From contig CAYYBR010000019.1 in the NCBI GenBank assembly GCA_964470035.1, positions 1 to 28,507 on the forward strand: 28,507 nt of DNA. Reading direction: 5' to 3'. This document shows positions 16,078 through 23,797 of this stretch, piece after piece (the first letter of the stretch is position 1; each line of letters opens with the position of its first letter). The notes beneath the pieces are model-generated. The model was given only the letters and a program-made list of their open reading frames with translations, did not search any database and had not been told where the DNA came from. The DNA is from JAJRXG01 sp964470035. Its GTDB lineage: Bacteria; Bacteroidota; Bacteroidia; Chitinophagales; Saprospiraceae. The position numbers were made by a program, and so were the translations under genes.

Positions 16078-16824
16078 ATGAGTGCCAAGCATCCTGCTTC
16101 TTCTTCGTCCTTACCCCCAGTGGATTGGCACAATGTCAGACCTATTTATAAAAAATTGAGCGACGAGTTTTCTGTCTTAACAGATCCATATAAGATAGTG
16201 ATGACAAAGGAGCAAAAGCTAAAACTAGATCATCTCATACTCAGCATCGATGTAGTCGATCAATATATAGATGAGATGCCTCATAAGGAAGAGAGAGACC
16301 TTCTTACTACTTCCATCAAGGAGTCACTCCGACAAAAAGGGACTATCTGGAGTCATCCCCTAGCATCTGCCAAGCTTGAGAAGAACATCACTATACTGAA
16401 GCAGATCGTTCAAGATCTTGGCATACAGTCGAGATTTGCGAAAGCGGCTTCTCGCATATTCAGATATACAGAAGAAAAAAGACATACTCCTCATCGCAAA
16501 GCACTCATCCAACTAGTTCAAAAAGAGGGCTATGCGACCTCCGAACTTCCCTTAGCAGTGATGCAAGTATCGCCAGATCATCCCTTTGCAGGATTTTTTT
16601 CTAGACTTTGCATGCTCATGGGCATCGCCGATCTCATAGTAGATGCCAGGAGTGACTATCGCACAAAATACATCGTGGCGAGACCTTCACCTCTGCTATA
16701 TTTCCATCTTGTAGGTATAGTCTTATATGAAGGCTTGCGTCTTATCTGGCAGTTTCCTTATAAAATCAGCTTCCTTCTTTACTGCATAAGATTTTCCTTC
16801 GCCTTGTTATGGGATAAAGACTAA
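16078..16824 (+). CDS. Unknown helical protein, possible class I isoprenoid-synthase fold
   Basis: A 248-residue, mostly helical protein without signal peptide. I do not recognise it firmly. Two acidic clusters sit where class I terpenoid/isoprenoid synthases carry Mg-binding motifs: SIDVVDQYIDE (Asp58, Asp61, Asp65) and ADLIVDARSDYR (Asp185, Asp189, Asp193), about 125 residues apart, both in predicted helices. The C-terminal ~45 residues are strongly hydrophobic (HLVGIVLYEGLRLIW and SFLLYCIRFSFALLW) and may sit in or on the membrane. It lies 59 bases after the VOC gene and 51 before the BNR propeller gene, so it may be in their transcript. The isoprenoid link is an inference from spacing of acidic motifs only. 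Confidence 0.6.
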   Translation: MSAKHPASSSSLPPVDWHNVRPIYKKLSDEFSVLTDPYKIVMTKEQKLKLDHLILSIDVVDQYIDEMPHKEERDLLTTSIKESLRQKGTIWSHPLASAKLEKNITILKQIVQDLGIQSRFAKAASRIFRYTEEKRHTPHRKALIQLVQKEGYATSELPLAVMQVSPDHPFAGFFSRLCMLMGIADLIVDARSDYRTKYIVARPSPLLYFHLVGIVLYEGLRLIWQFPYKISFLLYCIRFSFALLWDKD

Positions 16825-16875
16825 ACCGGTTCTCAGATGATTATCGCTATATTTCGATAGTAAAATCAAATCAAC

Positions 16876-19800
16876 GTGAGCGCACCTCTTCATACCCTGA
16901 TGCTATTGGCTTTTCTATGCCTTGGCTTTTTCACTTCCGTAAATGTTTATTCTCAACCAGTATCTGAGTGGCATGACACCCCCGATAGTCTCTATCAAGG
17001 ATTAGAGTATCGTAACATCGGTCCTTTCAGAGGAGGGAGGAGCGTTGCTTCATCTGGTGTCATCGGCGATCCGCTCACTTATTATATGGGCAGTACAGGT
17101 GGAGGAATCTGGAAGACAACAGATGCAGGTACAACGTGGAATAACATCTCAGATGGCCAACTCAATACTGGGAGCGTAGGAGCTATAGCCGTAGCTAAGA
17201 GTAATCCGAATGTCATATATGTCGGTATGGGCGAGCATCCTGTCAGAGGTGTCATGACCTCACATGGTGATGGAGTATATAAGTCCCTCGATGCAGGAGT
17301 GACATGGCACCATATGGGTCTACCTGCGTCGCGGCATATCGCCGAGATTAGGATCCACCCTACAGATCATGATGTCGTTTATGTCGCTGTCCAAGGTGCT
17401 GTGCATGGAGATAGCGAAGAGCGCGGCGTATACAGATCTATCGATGGCGGGGCTTCATGGGAGAAGATATTGTATGTAGATGCTACTACCGGCGCCGCTG
17501 ATCTGACGATGGATCCTTCTAATCCCCTCAAGCTGATGGCGAGCATGTGGGACCATAGAAGATATCCATGGCAAGTGCGCAGTGGAGGTGCTGGGTCAAA
17601 TATTTACGTAAGTGAAGATGGAGGTAATAACTGGTCGAAAGTCAGAGGAGGACTACCTGAAAAGATAGGTAAGTCGGCCGTAGACATCTCGGGGGCCAAC
17701 CCTCAAGTCGTCTATGCCAATATAGAAGCCGAAGGCGAAAAAGCCGGCGTCTATCGATCAGATGATGGCGGTAAGACTTGGAAGCAGACCACTAAGGATA
17801 GAGTAACTGTGGCTCGAGCGTGGTACTACATAGAGATATTTGCGGATCCTCAGGATGAAGACCTAGTCTATGTACTTAACGCACCGATGCTCAAATCAAC
17901 AGACGGTGGCAAGTCCTTTAAGACTGTACGTAACCCACATGGAGACCAGCATCACTTGTGGATCAATCCAGACAATACAAAAAATATAATCCTGTCAAAT
18001 GACGGAGGTGCATGTGTGACTTTTAACCAAGGTGTCACTTGGTCATCGCAACAGAATCAACCTACTATCCAGTTTTATCGAGTTATCACTGACAATGTCT
18101 TCCCTTATAACATATATGGCGGTCAGCAAGACAATTCTTCTATCGTCACTGCGAGTCGGACATCTTCGCCAGGTATAAGCTGGAAGGATTGGTTCAATGG
18201 ACCGGGATGTGAAAGTGCCTTTGTCGCATTTGATCGTGATAATCCAACGCAGATCTACGGAGGTTGCTACCAAGGAAATATCAGTGTGATGGATCGAGCC
18301 ACTAAAGAAACCACAGACATCATGGCATATCCTGTTATAGGTCTTGGCTGGACACCAAGTGATCGCAAGTATCGCTTTAATTGGAATGCCCCTATCGTGG
18401 CCTCTCCTCAAGACCCTAACACCATCTATCATGCCGGTAATCATGTGCTGGTAACTAATAATGGGGGCGTATCTTGGACTGAGCTGAGTCCTGACTTAAC
18501 AAGAAATGACAAAGAAAAGCAAGGACCCGGTGGTGTTCCATATACCAATGAAGCAGCTGGTGGTGAGGTCTACAACACCATAGCATATCTCGAGGCCTCA
18601 CCTCATACGTCAGAGGTCTTATGGACAGGAAGTGATTGTGGACTAGTCCATGTCACAACCGATGGTGGTGATAACTGGCAAGATGTAACCCCACCTGGGA
18701 TCGGAGAGGCACTTATCAATGCTATCGACGTATCTCCACATAATCCTGCTAAAGCTTATGCAGCTATCACAAAGTATAAGTTTAATGACTTCACGCCGAT
18801 GATCTATGTAACTGAAGATTATGGCAAAACTTGGCAAAAAAGAGTCAGTGGCATCGGAGCTGAGGACTACGTACGCGTAGTTAGAGAAGATGAGAAAGTA
18901 CCGGGTCTGCTTTACGCTGGCACAGAGACGGGCATCTACATCTCCCACGACGATGGTCGTAGTTGGAAATCCATGCGACTCAACATGCCTGCATGTCCGA
19001 TCACAGATCTAGCCTTACAGGATAATGATCTCATTGTTGCGACGTCAGGTCGTTCATTTTGGATACTGGATGATCTAAGCACACTACAGACTGGGACTTC
19101 TGATGTAGCTAATCAAGCGACTCCTGTTCTATTTACCCCCAAGCCTTCTTATCGCATAAGCACTCGTGGGCGAGGTGATGCCAATCTCGGTAAAAACCCT
19201 CCCGAAGGAATCATCATCGACTACTTTGTCCCTGCTGATTGGCCAGATAGTCTTGCACTTACTCTTGATATAATGGATGATGCAGGAGACATCATCAGGA
19301 CCTACTCTAGCAAGCCAGAAAAGGCATCTAAACCCTACCCTGGAGGGCCTCCAAAAGTCAAAACTTTATCAACTAAGAAAGGTGTCAATCGCTTTAGCTG
19401 GGATATGAGAAGAGCCGGCGTTGAAGGAATCAATGGCATCTTTTTATTCGGAGGATATAACGGTGCGATGGTTCCTCCTGGCACCTACCAGCTTAGGCTA
19501 ACATCGGGTGATTACACTGAGAAGGTGAATGCTGACCTACTCGCCGATCCGCGCGTAGAGATTCCAACCTCAGAATATCAAACACAGTATGAATACCTGA
19601 CCTCAACTGAGCGTATGGCCAAAGACTTACAAGCTTCGGCAGCTAATATGAACAAGATGAAAAATCGCATCTCTACCCTTTCGGGCATGTTTGAAGAAAA
19701 CCAATCAGCAGTAGACCTTATGAAGAGTGGAGAAGCGATCTCGAAAGCGATTAGCACTTGGGAAAGAACGATCGTACAGCCCGACCAGAAGACATTTCAA

Positions 19801-20025
19801 GATGTCATCAACTTCCCTAACAAGTTATCTTCAGAACTTCTAAATCTCATGGGGCGTATGGGCGGCATGATTCCAACCGTGACTGATGGCATGAAACAAA
19901 GGTTAGCGGATCTCACTTCGGAATATAATATAGCCAAGAAGGAGCATGATCGGATTGCTAGCATGTTTGATAAGTACAATGAGATGTTCTTGAATAGCGG
20001 ATTGAACATATTAGAAATAGACTGA
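16876..20025 (+). CDS. Large exported BNR/Asp-box propeller protein (sortilin/VPS10-like, 'glycosyl hydrolase' type)
   Basis: A 1049-residue exported protein. The N-terminal ~27 residues are a signal peptide ending at VYSQ. The GTG at 16876 is used; an ATG eight codons later would also leave a working signal peptide. The mature part begins with YRNIGPFRGGRSVASSGV and carries about 11 Asp-box (SxDxGxxW-like) turns, such as TTDAGTTW, SIDGGASW, SEDGGNNW, SDDGGKTW, TTDGGDNW, TEDYGKTW and SHDDGRSW, fitting one large propeller (residues ~40-720) of the VPS10/sortilin or sialidase-like type. After ATSGRSFWILDD comes a FlgD-like Ig-type segment, then a helical tail (~890-1049). Database entries for this family are often called glycosyl hydrolases without proof. 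No glycan target is evident. Confidence 0.85.
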   Translation: MSAPLHTLMLLAFLCLGFFTSVNVYSQPVSEWHDTPDSLYQGLEYRNIGPFRGGRSVASSGVIGDPLTYYMGSTGGGIWKTTDAGTTWNNISDGQLNTGSVGAIAVAKSNPNVIYVGMGEHPVRGVMTSHGDGVYKSLDAGVTWHHMGLPASRHIAEIRIHPTDHDVVYVAVQGAVHGDSEERGVYRSIDGGASWEKILYVDATTGAADLTMDPSNPLKLMASMWDHRRYPWQVRSGGAGSNIYVSEDGGNNWSKVRGGLPEKIGKSAVDISGANPQVVYANIEAEGEKAGVYRSDDGGKTWKQTTKDRVTVARAWYYIEIFADPQDEDLVYVLNAPMLKSTDGGKSFKTVRNPHGDQHHLWINPDNTKNIILSNDGGACVTFNQGVTWSSQQNQPTIQFYRVITDNVFPYNIYGGQQDNSSIVTASRTSSPGISWKDWFNGPGCESAFVAFDRDNPTQIYGGCYQGNISVMDRATKETTDIMAYPVIGLGWTPSDRKYRFNWNAPIVASPQDPNTIYHAGNHVLVTNNGGVSWTELSPDLTRNDKEKQGPGGVPYTNEAAGGEVYNTIAYLEASPHTSEVLWTGSDCGLVHVTTDGGDNWQDVTPPGIGEALINAIDVSPHNPAKAYAAITKYKFNDFTPMIYVTEDYGKTWQKRVSGIGAEDYVRVVREDEKVPGLLYAGTETGIYISHDDGRSWKSMRLNMPACPITDLALQDNDLIVATSGRSFWILDDLSTLQTGTSDVANQATPVLFTPKPSYRISTRGRGDANLGKNPPEGIIIDYFVPADWPDSLALTLDIMDDAGDIIRTYSSKPEKASKPYPGGPPKVKTLSTKKGVNRFSWDMRRAGVEGINGIFLFGGYNGAMVPPGTYQLRLTSGDYTEKVNADLLADPRVEIPTSEYQTQYEYLTSTERMAKDLQASAANMNKMKNRISTLSGMFEENQSAVDLMKSGEAISKAISTWERTIVQPDQKTFQDVINFPNKLSSELLNLMGRMGGMIPTVTDGMKQRLADLTSEYNIAKKEHDRIASMFDKYNEMFLNSGLNILEID

Positions 20026-20196
20026 CGATATGAGGATTCATGAACCCATACAGTAACACTTATGAATAAGGTCGAGTCTATCAACACCCTATGGATTGAT
20101 CACTGGCTTTTACCTGTAGATTTTTCTACTACCAAAGAGTCACGAATCATAAACAATAAAAAAGATCTTCTAATCCAGTAAATCTTGGTTTGAAAA

Positions 20197-20769
20197 ATGC
20201 GAAAGTGTACAGCTATCATATGCGCCCTCCTAATATCTACAGTCCTCTTCTCCCAATCAAAGTATGAAAAAGAAGAAAGGATAAAGGAGAGCGCTGTACC
20301 TCCTTCAGCCAAAGCCTTTGTCGATAGTCTTGGTTTTAATGGTAAGATCAAGTGGTTCGAAGAGACGGGACTCAACCGGCGATCATATGAAGCAAAAACC
20401 AAACATCGATCTAAACGATATAGTGTCGAGTTTTCTGTCGATGGACAGATCGAGGACGTGGAGGTTACTATCGACATGAAAGAAATAAAGAGTGATGTAC
20501 GCAGCAACATCAGTCAATATTGTCAAAACAACTTTTCTAAACATAGAATCTGCAAAGTGCAAATCCAATACACCGGCTCGCCACTTGATCTCAAGAACAC
20601 TATAACAAGCGGACAGCGCACTCCAGGTACTACTATCAACTATGAGATCGAAGTAAAGGTCAAGAAAGGCAGTGAGTTTAGACTTTACGAATTCTTATTT
20701 GATGAGGAAGGCACTAAGCTCAGCGAGCTTGAAATCATCGAAAACAACACAGATCATCTTGAGTATTAG
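20197..20769 (+). CDS. Exported PepSY-like / BLIP-fold protein
   Basis: A 190-residue protein with a clear signal peptide (MRKCTAIICALLISTVLFSQ). The mature part is rich in Lys, Glu and beta-prone segments (AKAFVDSLGFNGKIKWFEE, then KRYSVEFSVDGQIEDVEV), which resembles the PepSY-like/BLIP-type repeats of Bacteroidota periplasmic proteins. A second half repeats the pattern (INYEIEVKVKKGSEFRLYEF). This is a fold-level guess. Its 3' end overlaps the start of the next gene by 11 bases, so the two are probably translated together. It follows the large propeller gene after 171 bases with no recognisable promoter. Confidence 0.7.
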   Translation: MRKCTAIICALLISTVLFSQSKYEKEERIKESAVPPSAKAFVDSLGFNGKIKWFEETGLNRRSYEAKTKHRSKRYSVEFSVDGQIEDVEVTIDMKEIKSDVRSNISQYCQNNFSKHRICKVQIQYTGSPLDLKNTITSGQRTPGTTINYEIEVKVKKGSEFRLYEFLFDEEGTKLSELEIIENNTDHLEY

Positions 20770-21421
20770 GACCACACTGATACTTTCTCTTCTCCTATAT
20801 GCTTCCTCTGGATATGCTCAAGGTAGCTTTCGATTGGGAAGTCAACCTTCTATAAACTTGAATAAAAAACTCAGTGCAGGCTACAAGCTTAATCTGGGTT
20901 TAGAGTCTCGACAAACTCTGTATCGCGACAATGCCTTCAATACTACTTATGATAGAACGGACATATCCATAGTTCTTTCAAAGAAAGTCGGTCTGAGTGG
21001 CATTCTAGCTGGCGGATATGTGATGAGATTTGATAGTGGTGATTTTATACATCGTACAACACAACAGTATACATATGTAAGTAATAGTCGCATTAGATTG
21101 GCTCATAGGATGGTATTCGACCAAACATATTCGCCAGTGAATCCTACCCAAGTACGACTACGCTATCGACTAAGTAGCCTTTTCCCATTGAATGGAGACT
21201 CCATAGATCCTTCGGAGTATTATGTAAAGATTCAAAATCAATACACGAATGCCTATCAGGATGGCTATGACCTAGAAATAGCCCTAAATATCGCACTCGG
21301 GCACAAATTTAGTAATGATAACAAACTCGAGTTTGGGCTAGATAGCAGAATAAGCGACTTTGGAGAGGACTCGTTAGCCAGTAGAATTTGGATTAGAATA
21401 GGCTGGTTTGTCGTAATTTAA
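20759..21421 (+). CDS. DUF2490-like outer-membrane beta-barrel protein
   Basis: A 220-residue protein starting at TTG 20759, chosen because it gives a proper signal peptide (residues 1-20, ending SSGYAQ). Upstream starts in the same frame (from 20672) would lie inside the preceding gene and put about 29 polar residues in front. The mature part shows repeated amphipathic strands with alternating residues (e.g. LSAGYKLNLGLESRQTLY and DISIVLSKKVGLSGILAGGY) and ends GWFVVI, an aromatic-hydrophobic end usual for outer-membrane barrels. It matches the size of DUF2490 proteins. Overlaps the previous stop by 11 bases. It probably sits in the outer membrane; ligand or function unknown. Confidence 0.75.
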   Translation: MSIRTTLILSLLLYASSGYAQGSFRLGSQPSINLNKKLSAGYKLNLGLESRQTLYRDNAFNTTYDRTDISIVLSKKVGLSGILAGGYVMRFDSGDFIHRTTQQYTYVSNSRIRLAHRMVFDQTYSPVNPTQVRLRYRLSSLFPLNGDSIDPSEYYVKIQNQYTNAYQDGYDLEIALNIALGHKFSNDNKLEFGLDSRISDFGEDSLASRIWIRIGWFVVI

Positions 21422-21432
21422 TCTGGATGTCA

Positions 21433-21466
21433 TTGCATATGCTGCTTATCTAATGGACTACTTTTG
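21433..21466 (+). promoter_or_regulatory. Bacteroidota-type promoter of the FG-GAP lipoprotein gene
   Basis: TTG at 21433-21435, a 23-base spacer, then TACTTTTG at 21459-21466, an exact match to TAnnTTTG. The -7 box ends only 5 bases before the ATG at 21472, so transcription would begin at or next to the start codon. Confidence 0.5.
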
Positions 21467-21471
21467 GGGTG

Positions 21472-22965
21472 ATGAGTGAAGTTAGGTATTTGATAATAAG
21501 GGTGCTCGCATTGGCTGCTGTACTTGGTATACTTGGCTGTCAGTCTGATCACATAGAGGTGAAAGAGTCCTGGAGGGCCACCTTCAAAACCTTAGGTACT
21601 TTCTCGTCCATCAAGTGCGTCGATCTCAATGATGATGACATCCTCGATATAGTGATCGGAGCGGGGCTAAATGAGTTTGAAGAATCTGATTCGGCAGTTG
21701 TCGCTATATCGGGAGCGGATGGGTCCACACTGTGGTCCCACCCTGGCAGAGATCAGATGGTAGGGACTGCTATCTTCTCAGATATGAATGGCGATGAAGT
21801 AGAAGATGTCATAATAGGTGGTCGTCAGTCACAATTCAAAGTGATCAATGGGAAAGACGGCTCTGAGATTTGGTCTTTTCAGATCAAGCACAATGACTAC
21901 GACGCAAAGGGATATATGAGATTTAATTTTTTCAGCCCACAGCTCTTAAGGGACATCAATGATGATAACATACCAGAACTCCTAGTGTCCAATGGAGGTA
22001 ATATCAGAGCCTATAGAAAAGACGGCTTGGATAGATACCCCGGTGTCATCGGCATCCTCGATGGGGCTAATGGAGATATCATAGCAGTCGATACTATGCC
22101 TGATGGCCAAGAGACCTATATGTCACCTGTAGTATATGAAGATCAAGAGAGACAGCAGACTTTTATCATTTACGGTAGTGGAGGAGAGACGATGAGTGGG
22201 CATCTGTATAGGACTACTCTTAGCGATCTTCTGAAGAGTGATATTTCTGATTCGAAAGTGCTCGCAAGTCGTGAGGGACATGGGTTCATCGCACCTGTCT
22301 GTCTGGCTGACCTTACTGGTGATGGCCAGATGGATATCATCGCTAACTGGCATGGAGGTGAGATGGTGGCCATCGATGGTGCATCGGACCAACCGCTCTG
22401 GTCATATGGTCTAGATAATACAGAACTTAATTGCTCTCCCACCCCAGGAGACGCCACTGGCGATGGCATCCCTGATTTTTTCTCGCAGTATACGATGGGG
22501 GCTTGGCCTAAAAGTATCGGATCTATACAGGTGCTCATAGATGGAGCTTCAGGCGAAGCTCTCTATCAGGACACAAGTGGGTGTGTAGGCTTTTCGAGTG
22601 CTATATCTTATGATATAGATAGTGATGGAAAGTCAGAGTTCATCTATAGTATCAACGATCATAACTGCACTGGGATCTATCTGGGCATGACCAAGTTCAG
22701 CATGGAAATGTATAGCCATGCTACTCATAAAAAGGAAATCATATATCCTACTCGCAGTGCTAAAAACATAGGATCTACACCATGGATAGGAGATCTCGAT
22801 GGAGATGATCAACTAGATCTGGTTGTCTGTCTTCAGGGAAATTACAATGACATCTACTCGTACTATGGTATACAGATCAGCCATCTAGAGTTGAATGCTA
22901 AATTATCAGAACATAAGAGTTGGACAGCCTATATGGGAGAAAAAGGAACAGGGATATACGAGTAA
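21472..22965 (+). CDS. FG-GAP / VCBS-repeat propeller lipoprotein
   Basis: A 497-residue lipoprotein. A hydrophobic segment ends in LGILGC, a good lipobox. Seven calcium-loop motifs of the form DxNxDxxxD follow in order: DLNDDDILD, DMNGDEVED, DINDDNIPE, DLTGDGQMD, DATGDGIPD, DIDSDGKSE and DLDGDDQLD, at intervals of about 40-90 residues. Seven such loops fit one seven-bladed integrin-alpha-like beta propeller. The ATG at 21472 is used; an overlapping in-frame GTG one codon earlier is less likely. It would be tethered to the outer or inner membrane and bind ligands in a calcium-dependent way; the ligand is unknown. Confidence 0.85.
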   Translation: MSEVRYLIIRVLALAAVLGILGCQSDHIEVKESWRATFKTLGTFSSIKCVDLNDDDILDIVIGAGLNEFEESDSAVVAISGADGSTLWSHPGRDQMVGTAIFSDMNGDEVEDVIIGGRQSQFKVINGKDGSEIWSFQIKHNDYDAKGYMRFNFFSPQLLRDINDDNIPELLVSNGGNIRAYRKDGLDRYPGVIGILDGANGDIIAVDTMPDGQETYMSPVVYEDQERQQTFIIYGSGGETMSGHLYRTTLSDLLKSDISDSKVLASREGHGFIAPVCLADLTGDGQMDIIANWHGGEMVAIDGASDQPLWSYGLDNTELNCSPTPGDATGDGIPDFFSQYTMGAWPKSIGSIQVLIDGASGEALYQDTSGCVGFSSAISYDIDSDGKSEFIYSINDHNCTGIYLGMTKFSMEMYSHATHKKEIIYPTRSAKNIGSTPWIGDLDGDDQLDLVVCLQGNYNDIYSYYGIQISHLELNAKLSEHKSWTAYMGEKGTGIYE

Positions 22966-22982
22966 TGCGAGCTGCGCACCTT

Positions 22983-23645
22983 CTATGACTTCTGACACAT
23001 CATCATATAAGTCATCATCATCCAATAGACATCTTCGGTAGTCTTGTGTATGTCGACTTGATCCTCAATGAGTCGAGTCAAGTCAGGATCTTTTCTCATG
23101 AACTTGCATAAGGATCTGGAGACTTTCACATATCTATCTGTATCAGACTCAACTAATGCGGCCTTACTGCCCACTTTAGTCAAGAACAAACTCATCGCCT
23201 TAAAATCATATGGCATGTAGTTAGCCGGTACTAAGGTCGACAAGTATAAAAAGATGAGTTGCTTATCACTGTGACCGTGGTCCAAGGCCAAAACGGTCTG
23301 ACGCCGGTCGTGCTTAAAAAGTGTATCACAGTGGTGGATAAATCGACCTACTCGGCCTGATATATCCTTTTGTTCAGATAAGAGATCATCAAACATCGAT
23401 CTTACAAAATCGTCCGACGTCTCTATGTATTGTTCTATTCTCTTTACGGCATTGCGATGATGTGGCCACCACTTCGCGACATATGGTCCATAAAGTTTAG
23501 CATACTCCATGGTGACAGCATCTATACTTGCCCACCAGGAGGTATGGAGATCAGATATGTCTCTGCATAAGTCCCAGATCTCAGCCCTATTGCTGAGTGA
23601 CTTTTTGTAGGATAAGATAGACGATTGGATTAAGCTGAGATTCAT
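22983..23645 (-). CDS. Unknown cytosolic helical protein
   Basis: A 220-residue protein that I do not recognise. It has no signal peptide with this start and is predicted mostly helical. Notable features: two Trp pairs (SWWASID and KWWPHHRN), a His-rich stretch (FIHHCDTLFKHDRR to LDHGHSDKQ), and a Met-rich end (YWMMMTYMMMCQKS). The ATG ending at 23645 is preferred because an exact minus-strand TAnnTTTG box lies at 23667-23674; the alternative ATG ending at 23687 is upstream of that box and would add a short hydrophobic N-terminus. It is convergent with the FG-GAP gene (17-base gap) and divergent from the helicase gene. Confidence 0.65.
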   Translation of the reverse strand: MNLSLIQSSILSYKKSLSNRAEIWDLCRDISDLHTSWWASIDAVTMEYAKLYGPYVAKWWPHHRNAVKRIEQYIETSDDFVRSMFDDLLSEQKDISGRVGRFIHHCDTLFKHDRRQTVLALDHGHSDKQLIFLYLSTLVPANYMPYDFKAMSLFLTKVGSKAALVESDTDRYVKVSRSLCKFMRKDPDLTRLIEDQVDIHKTTEDVYWMMMTYMMMCQKS

Positions 23646-23666
23646 AGATATGAAGTGAGAAAAATA

Positions 23667-23674
23667 CAAATGTA
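23667..23674 (-). promoter_or_regulatory. TAnnTTTG -7 box for the unknown gene
   Basis: On the minus strand TACATTTG matches the Bacteroidota -7 consensus exactly and would give a leader of about 15 bases before the ATG ending at 23645. No good -33 TTTG was found; TTTC occurs at a 23-base spacing. Confidence 0.4.
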
Positions 23675-23704
23675 GCATTAAGAACATACCACCATAGGAA
23701 AGAC

Positions 23705-23712
23705 TACCTTTG
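23705..23712 (+). promoter_or_regulatory. TAnnTTTG -7 box for the DEAD-box helicase gene
   Basis: TACCTTTG matches the -7 consensus exactly, giving a leader of about 80 bases before the ATG at 23798. No clear -33 element was found upstream. The box lies 30 bases from the divergent minus-strand box. Confidence 0.4.
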
Positions 23713-23797
23713 CCCGCTTTTAGAATAGAATTCTCTTCCGTCAGAAGGCATAGATCCTTAGAAAATCATGTGGCAGGAGCGATAAACTACGCGATCG

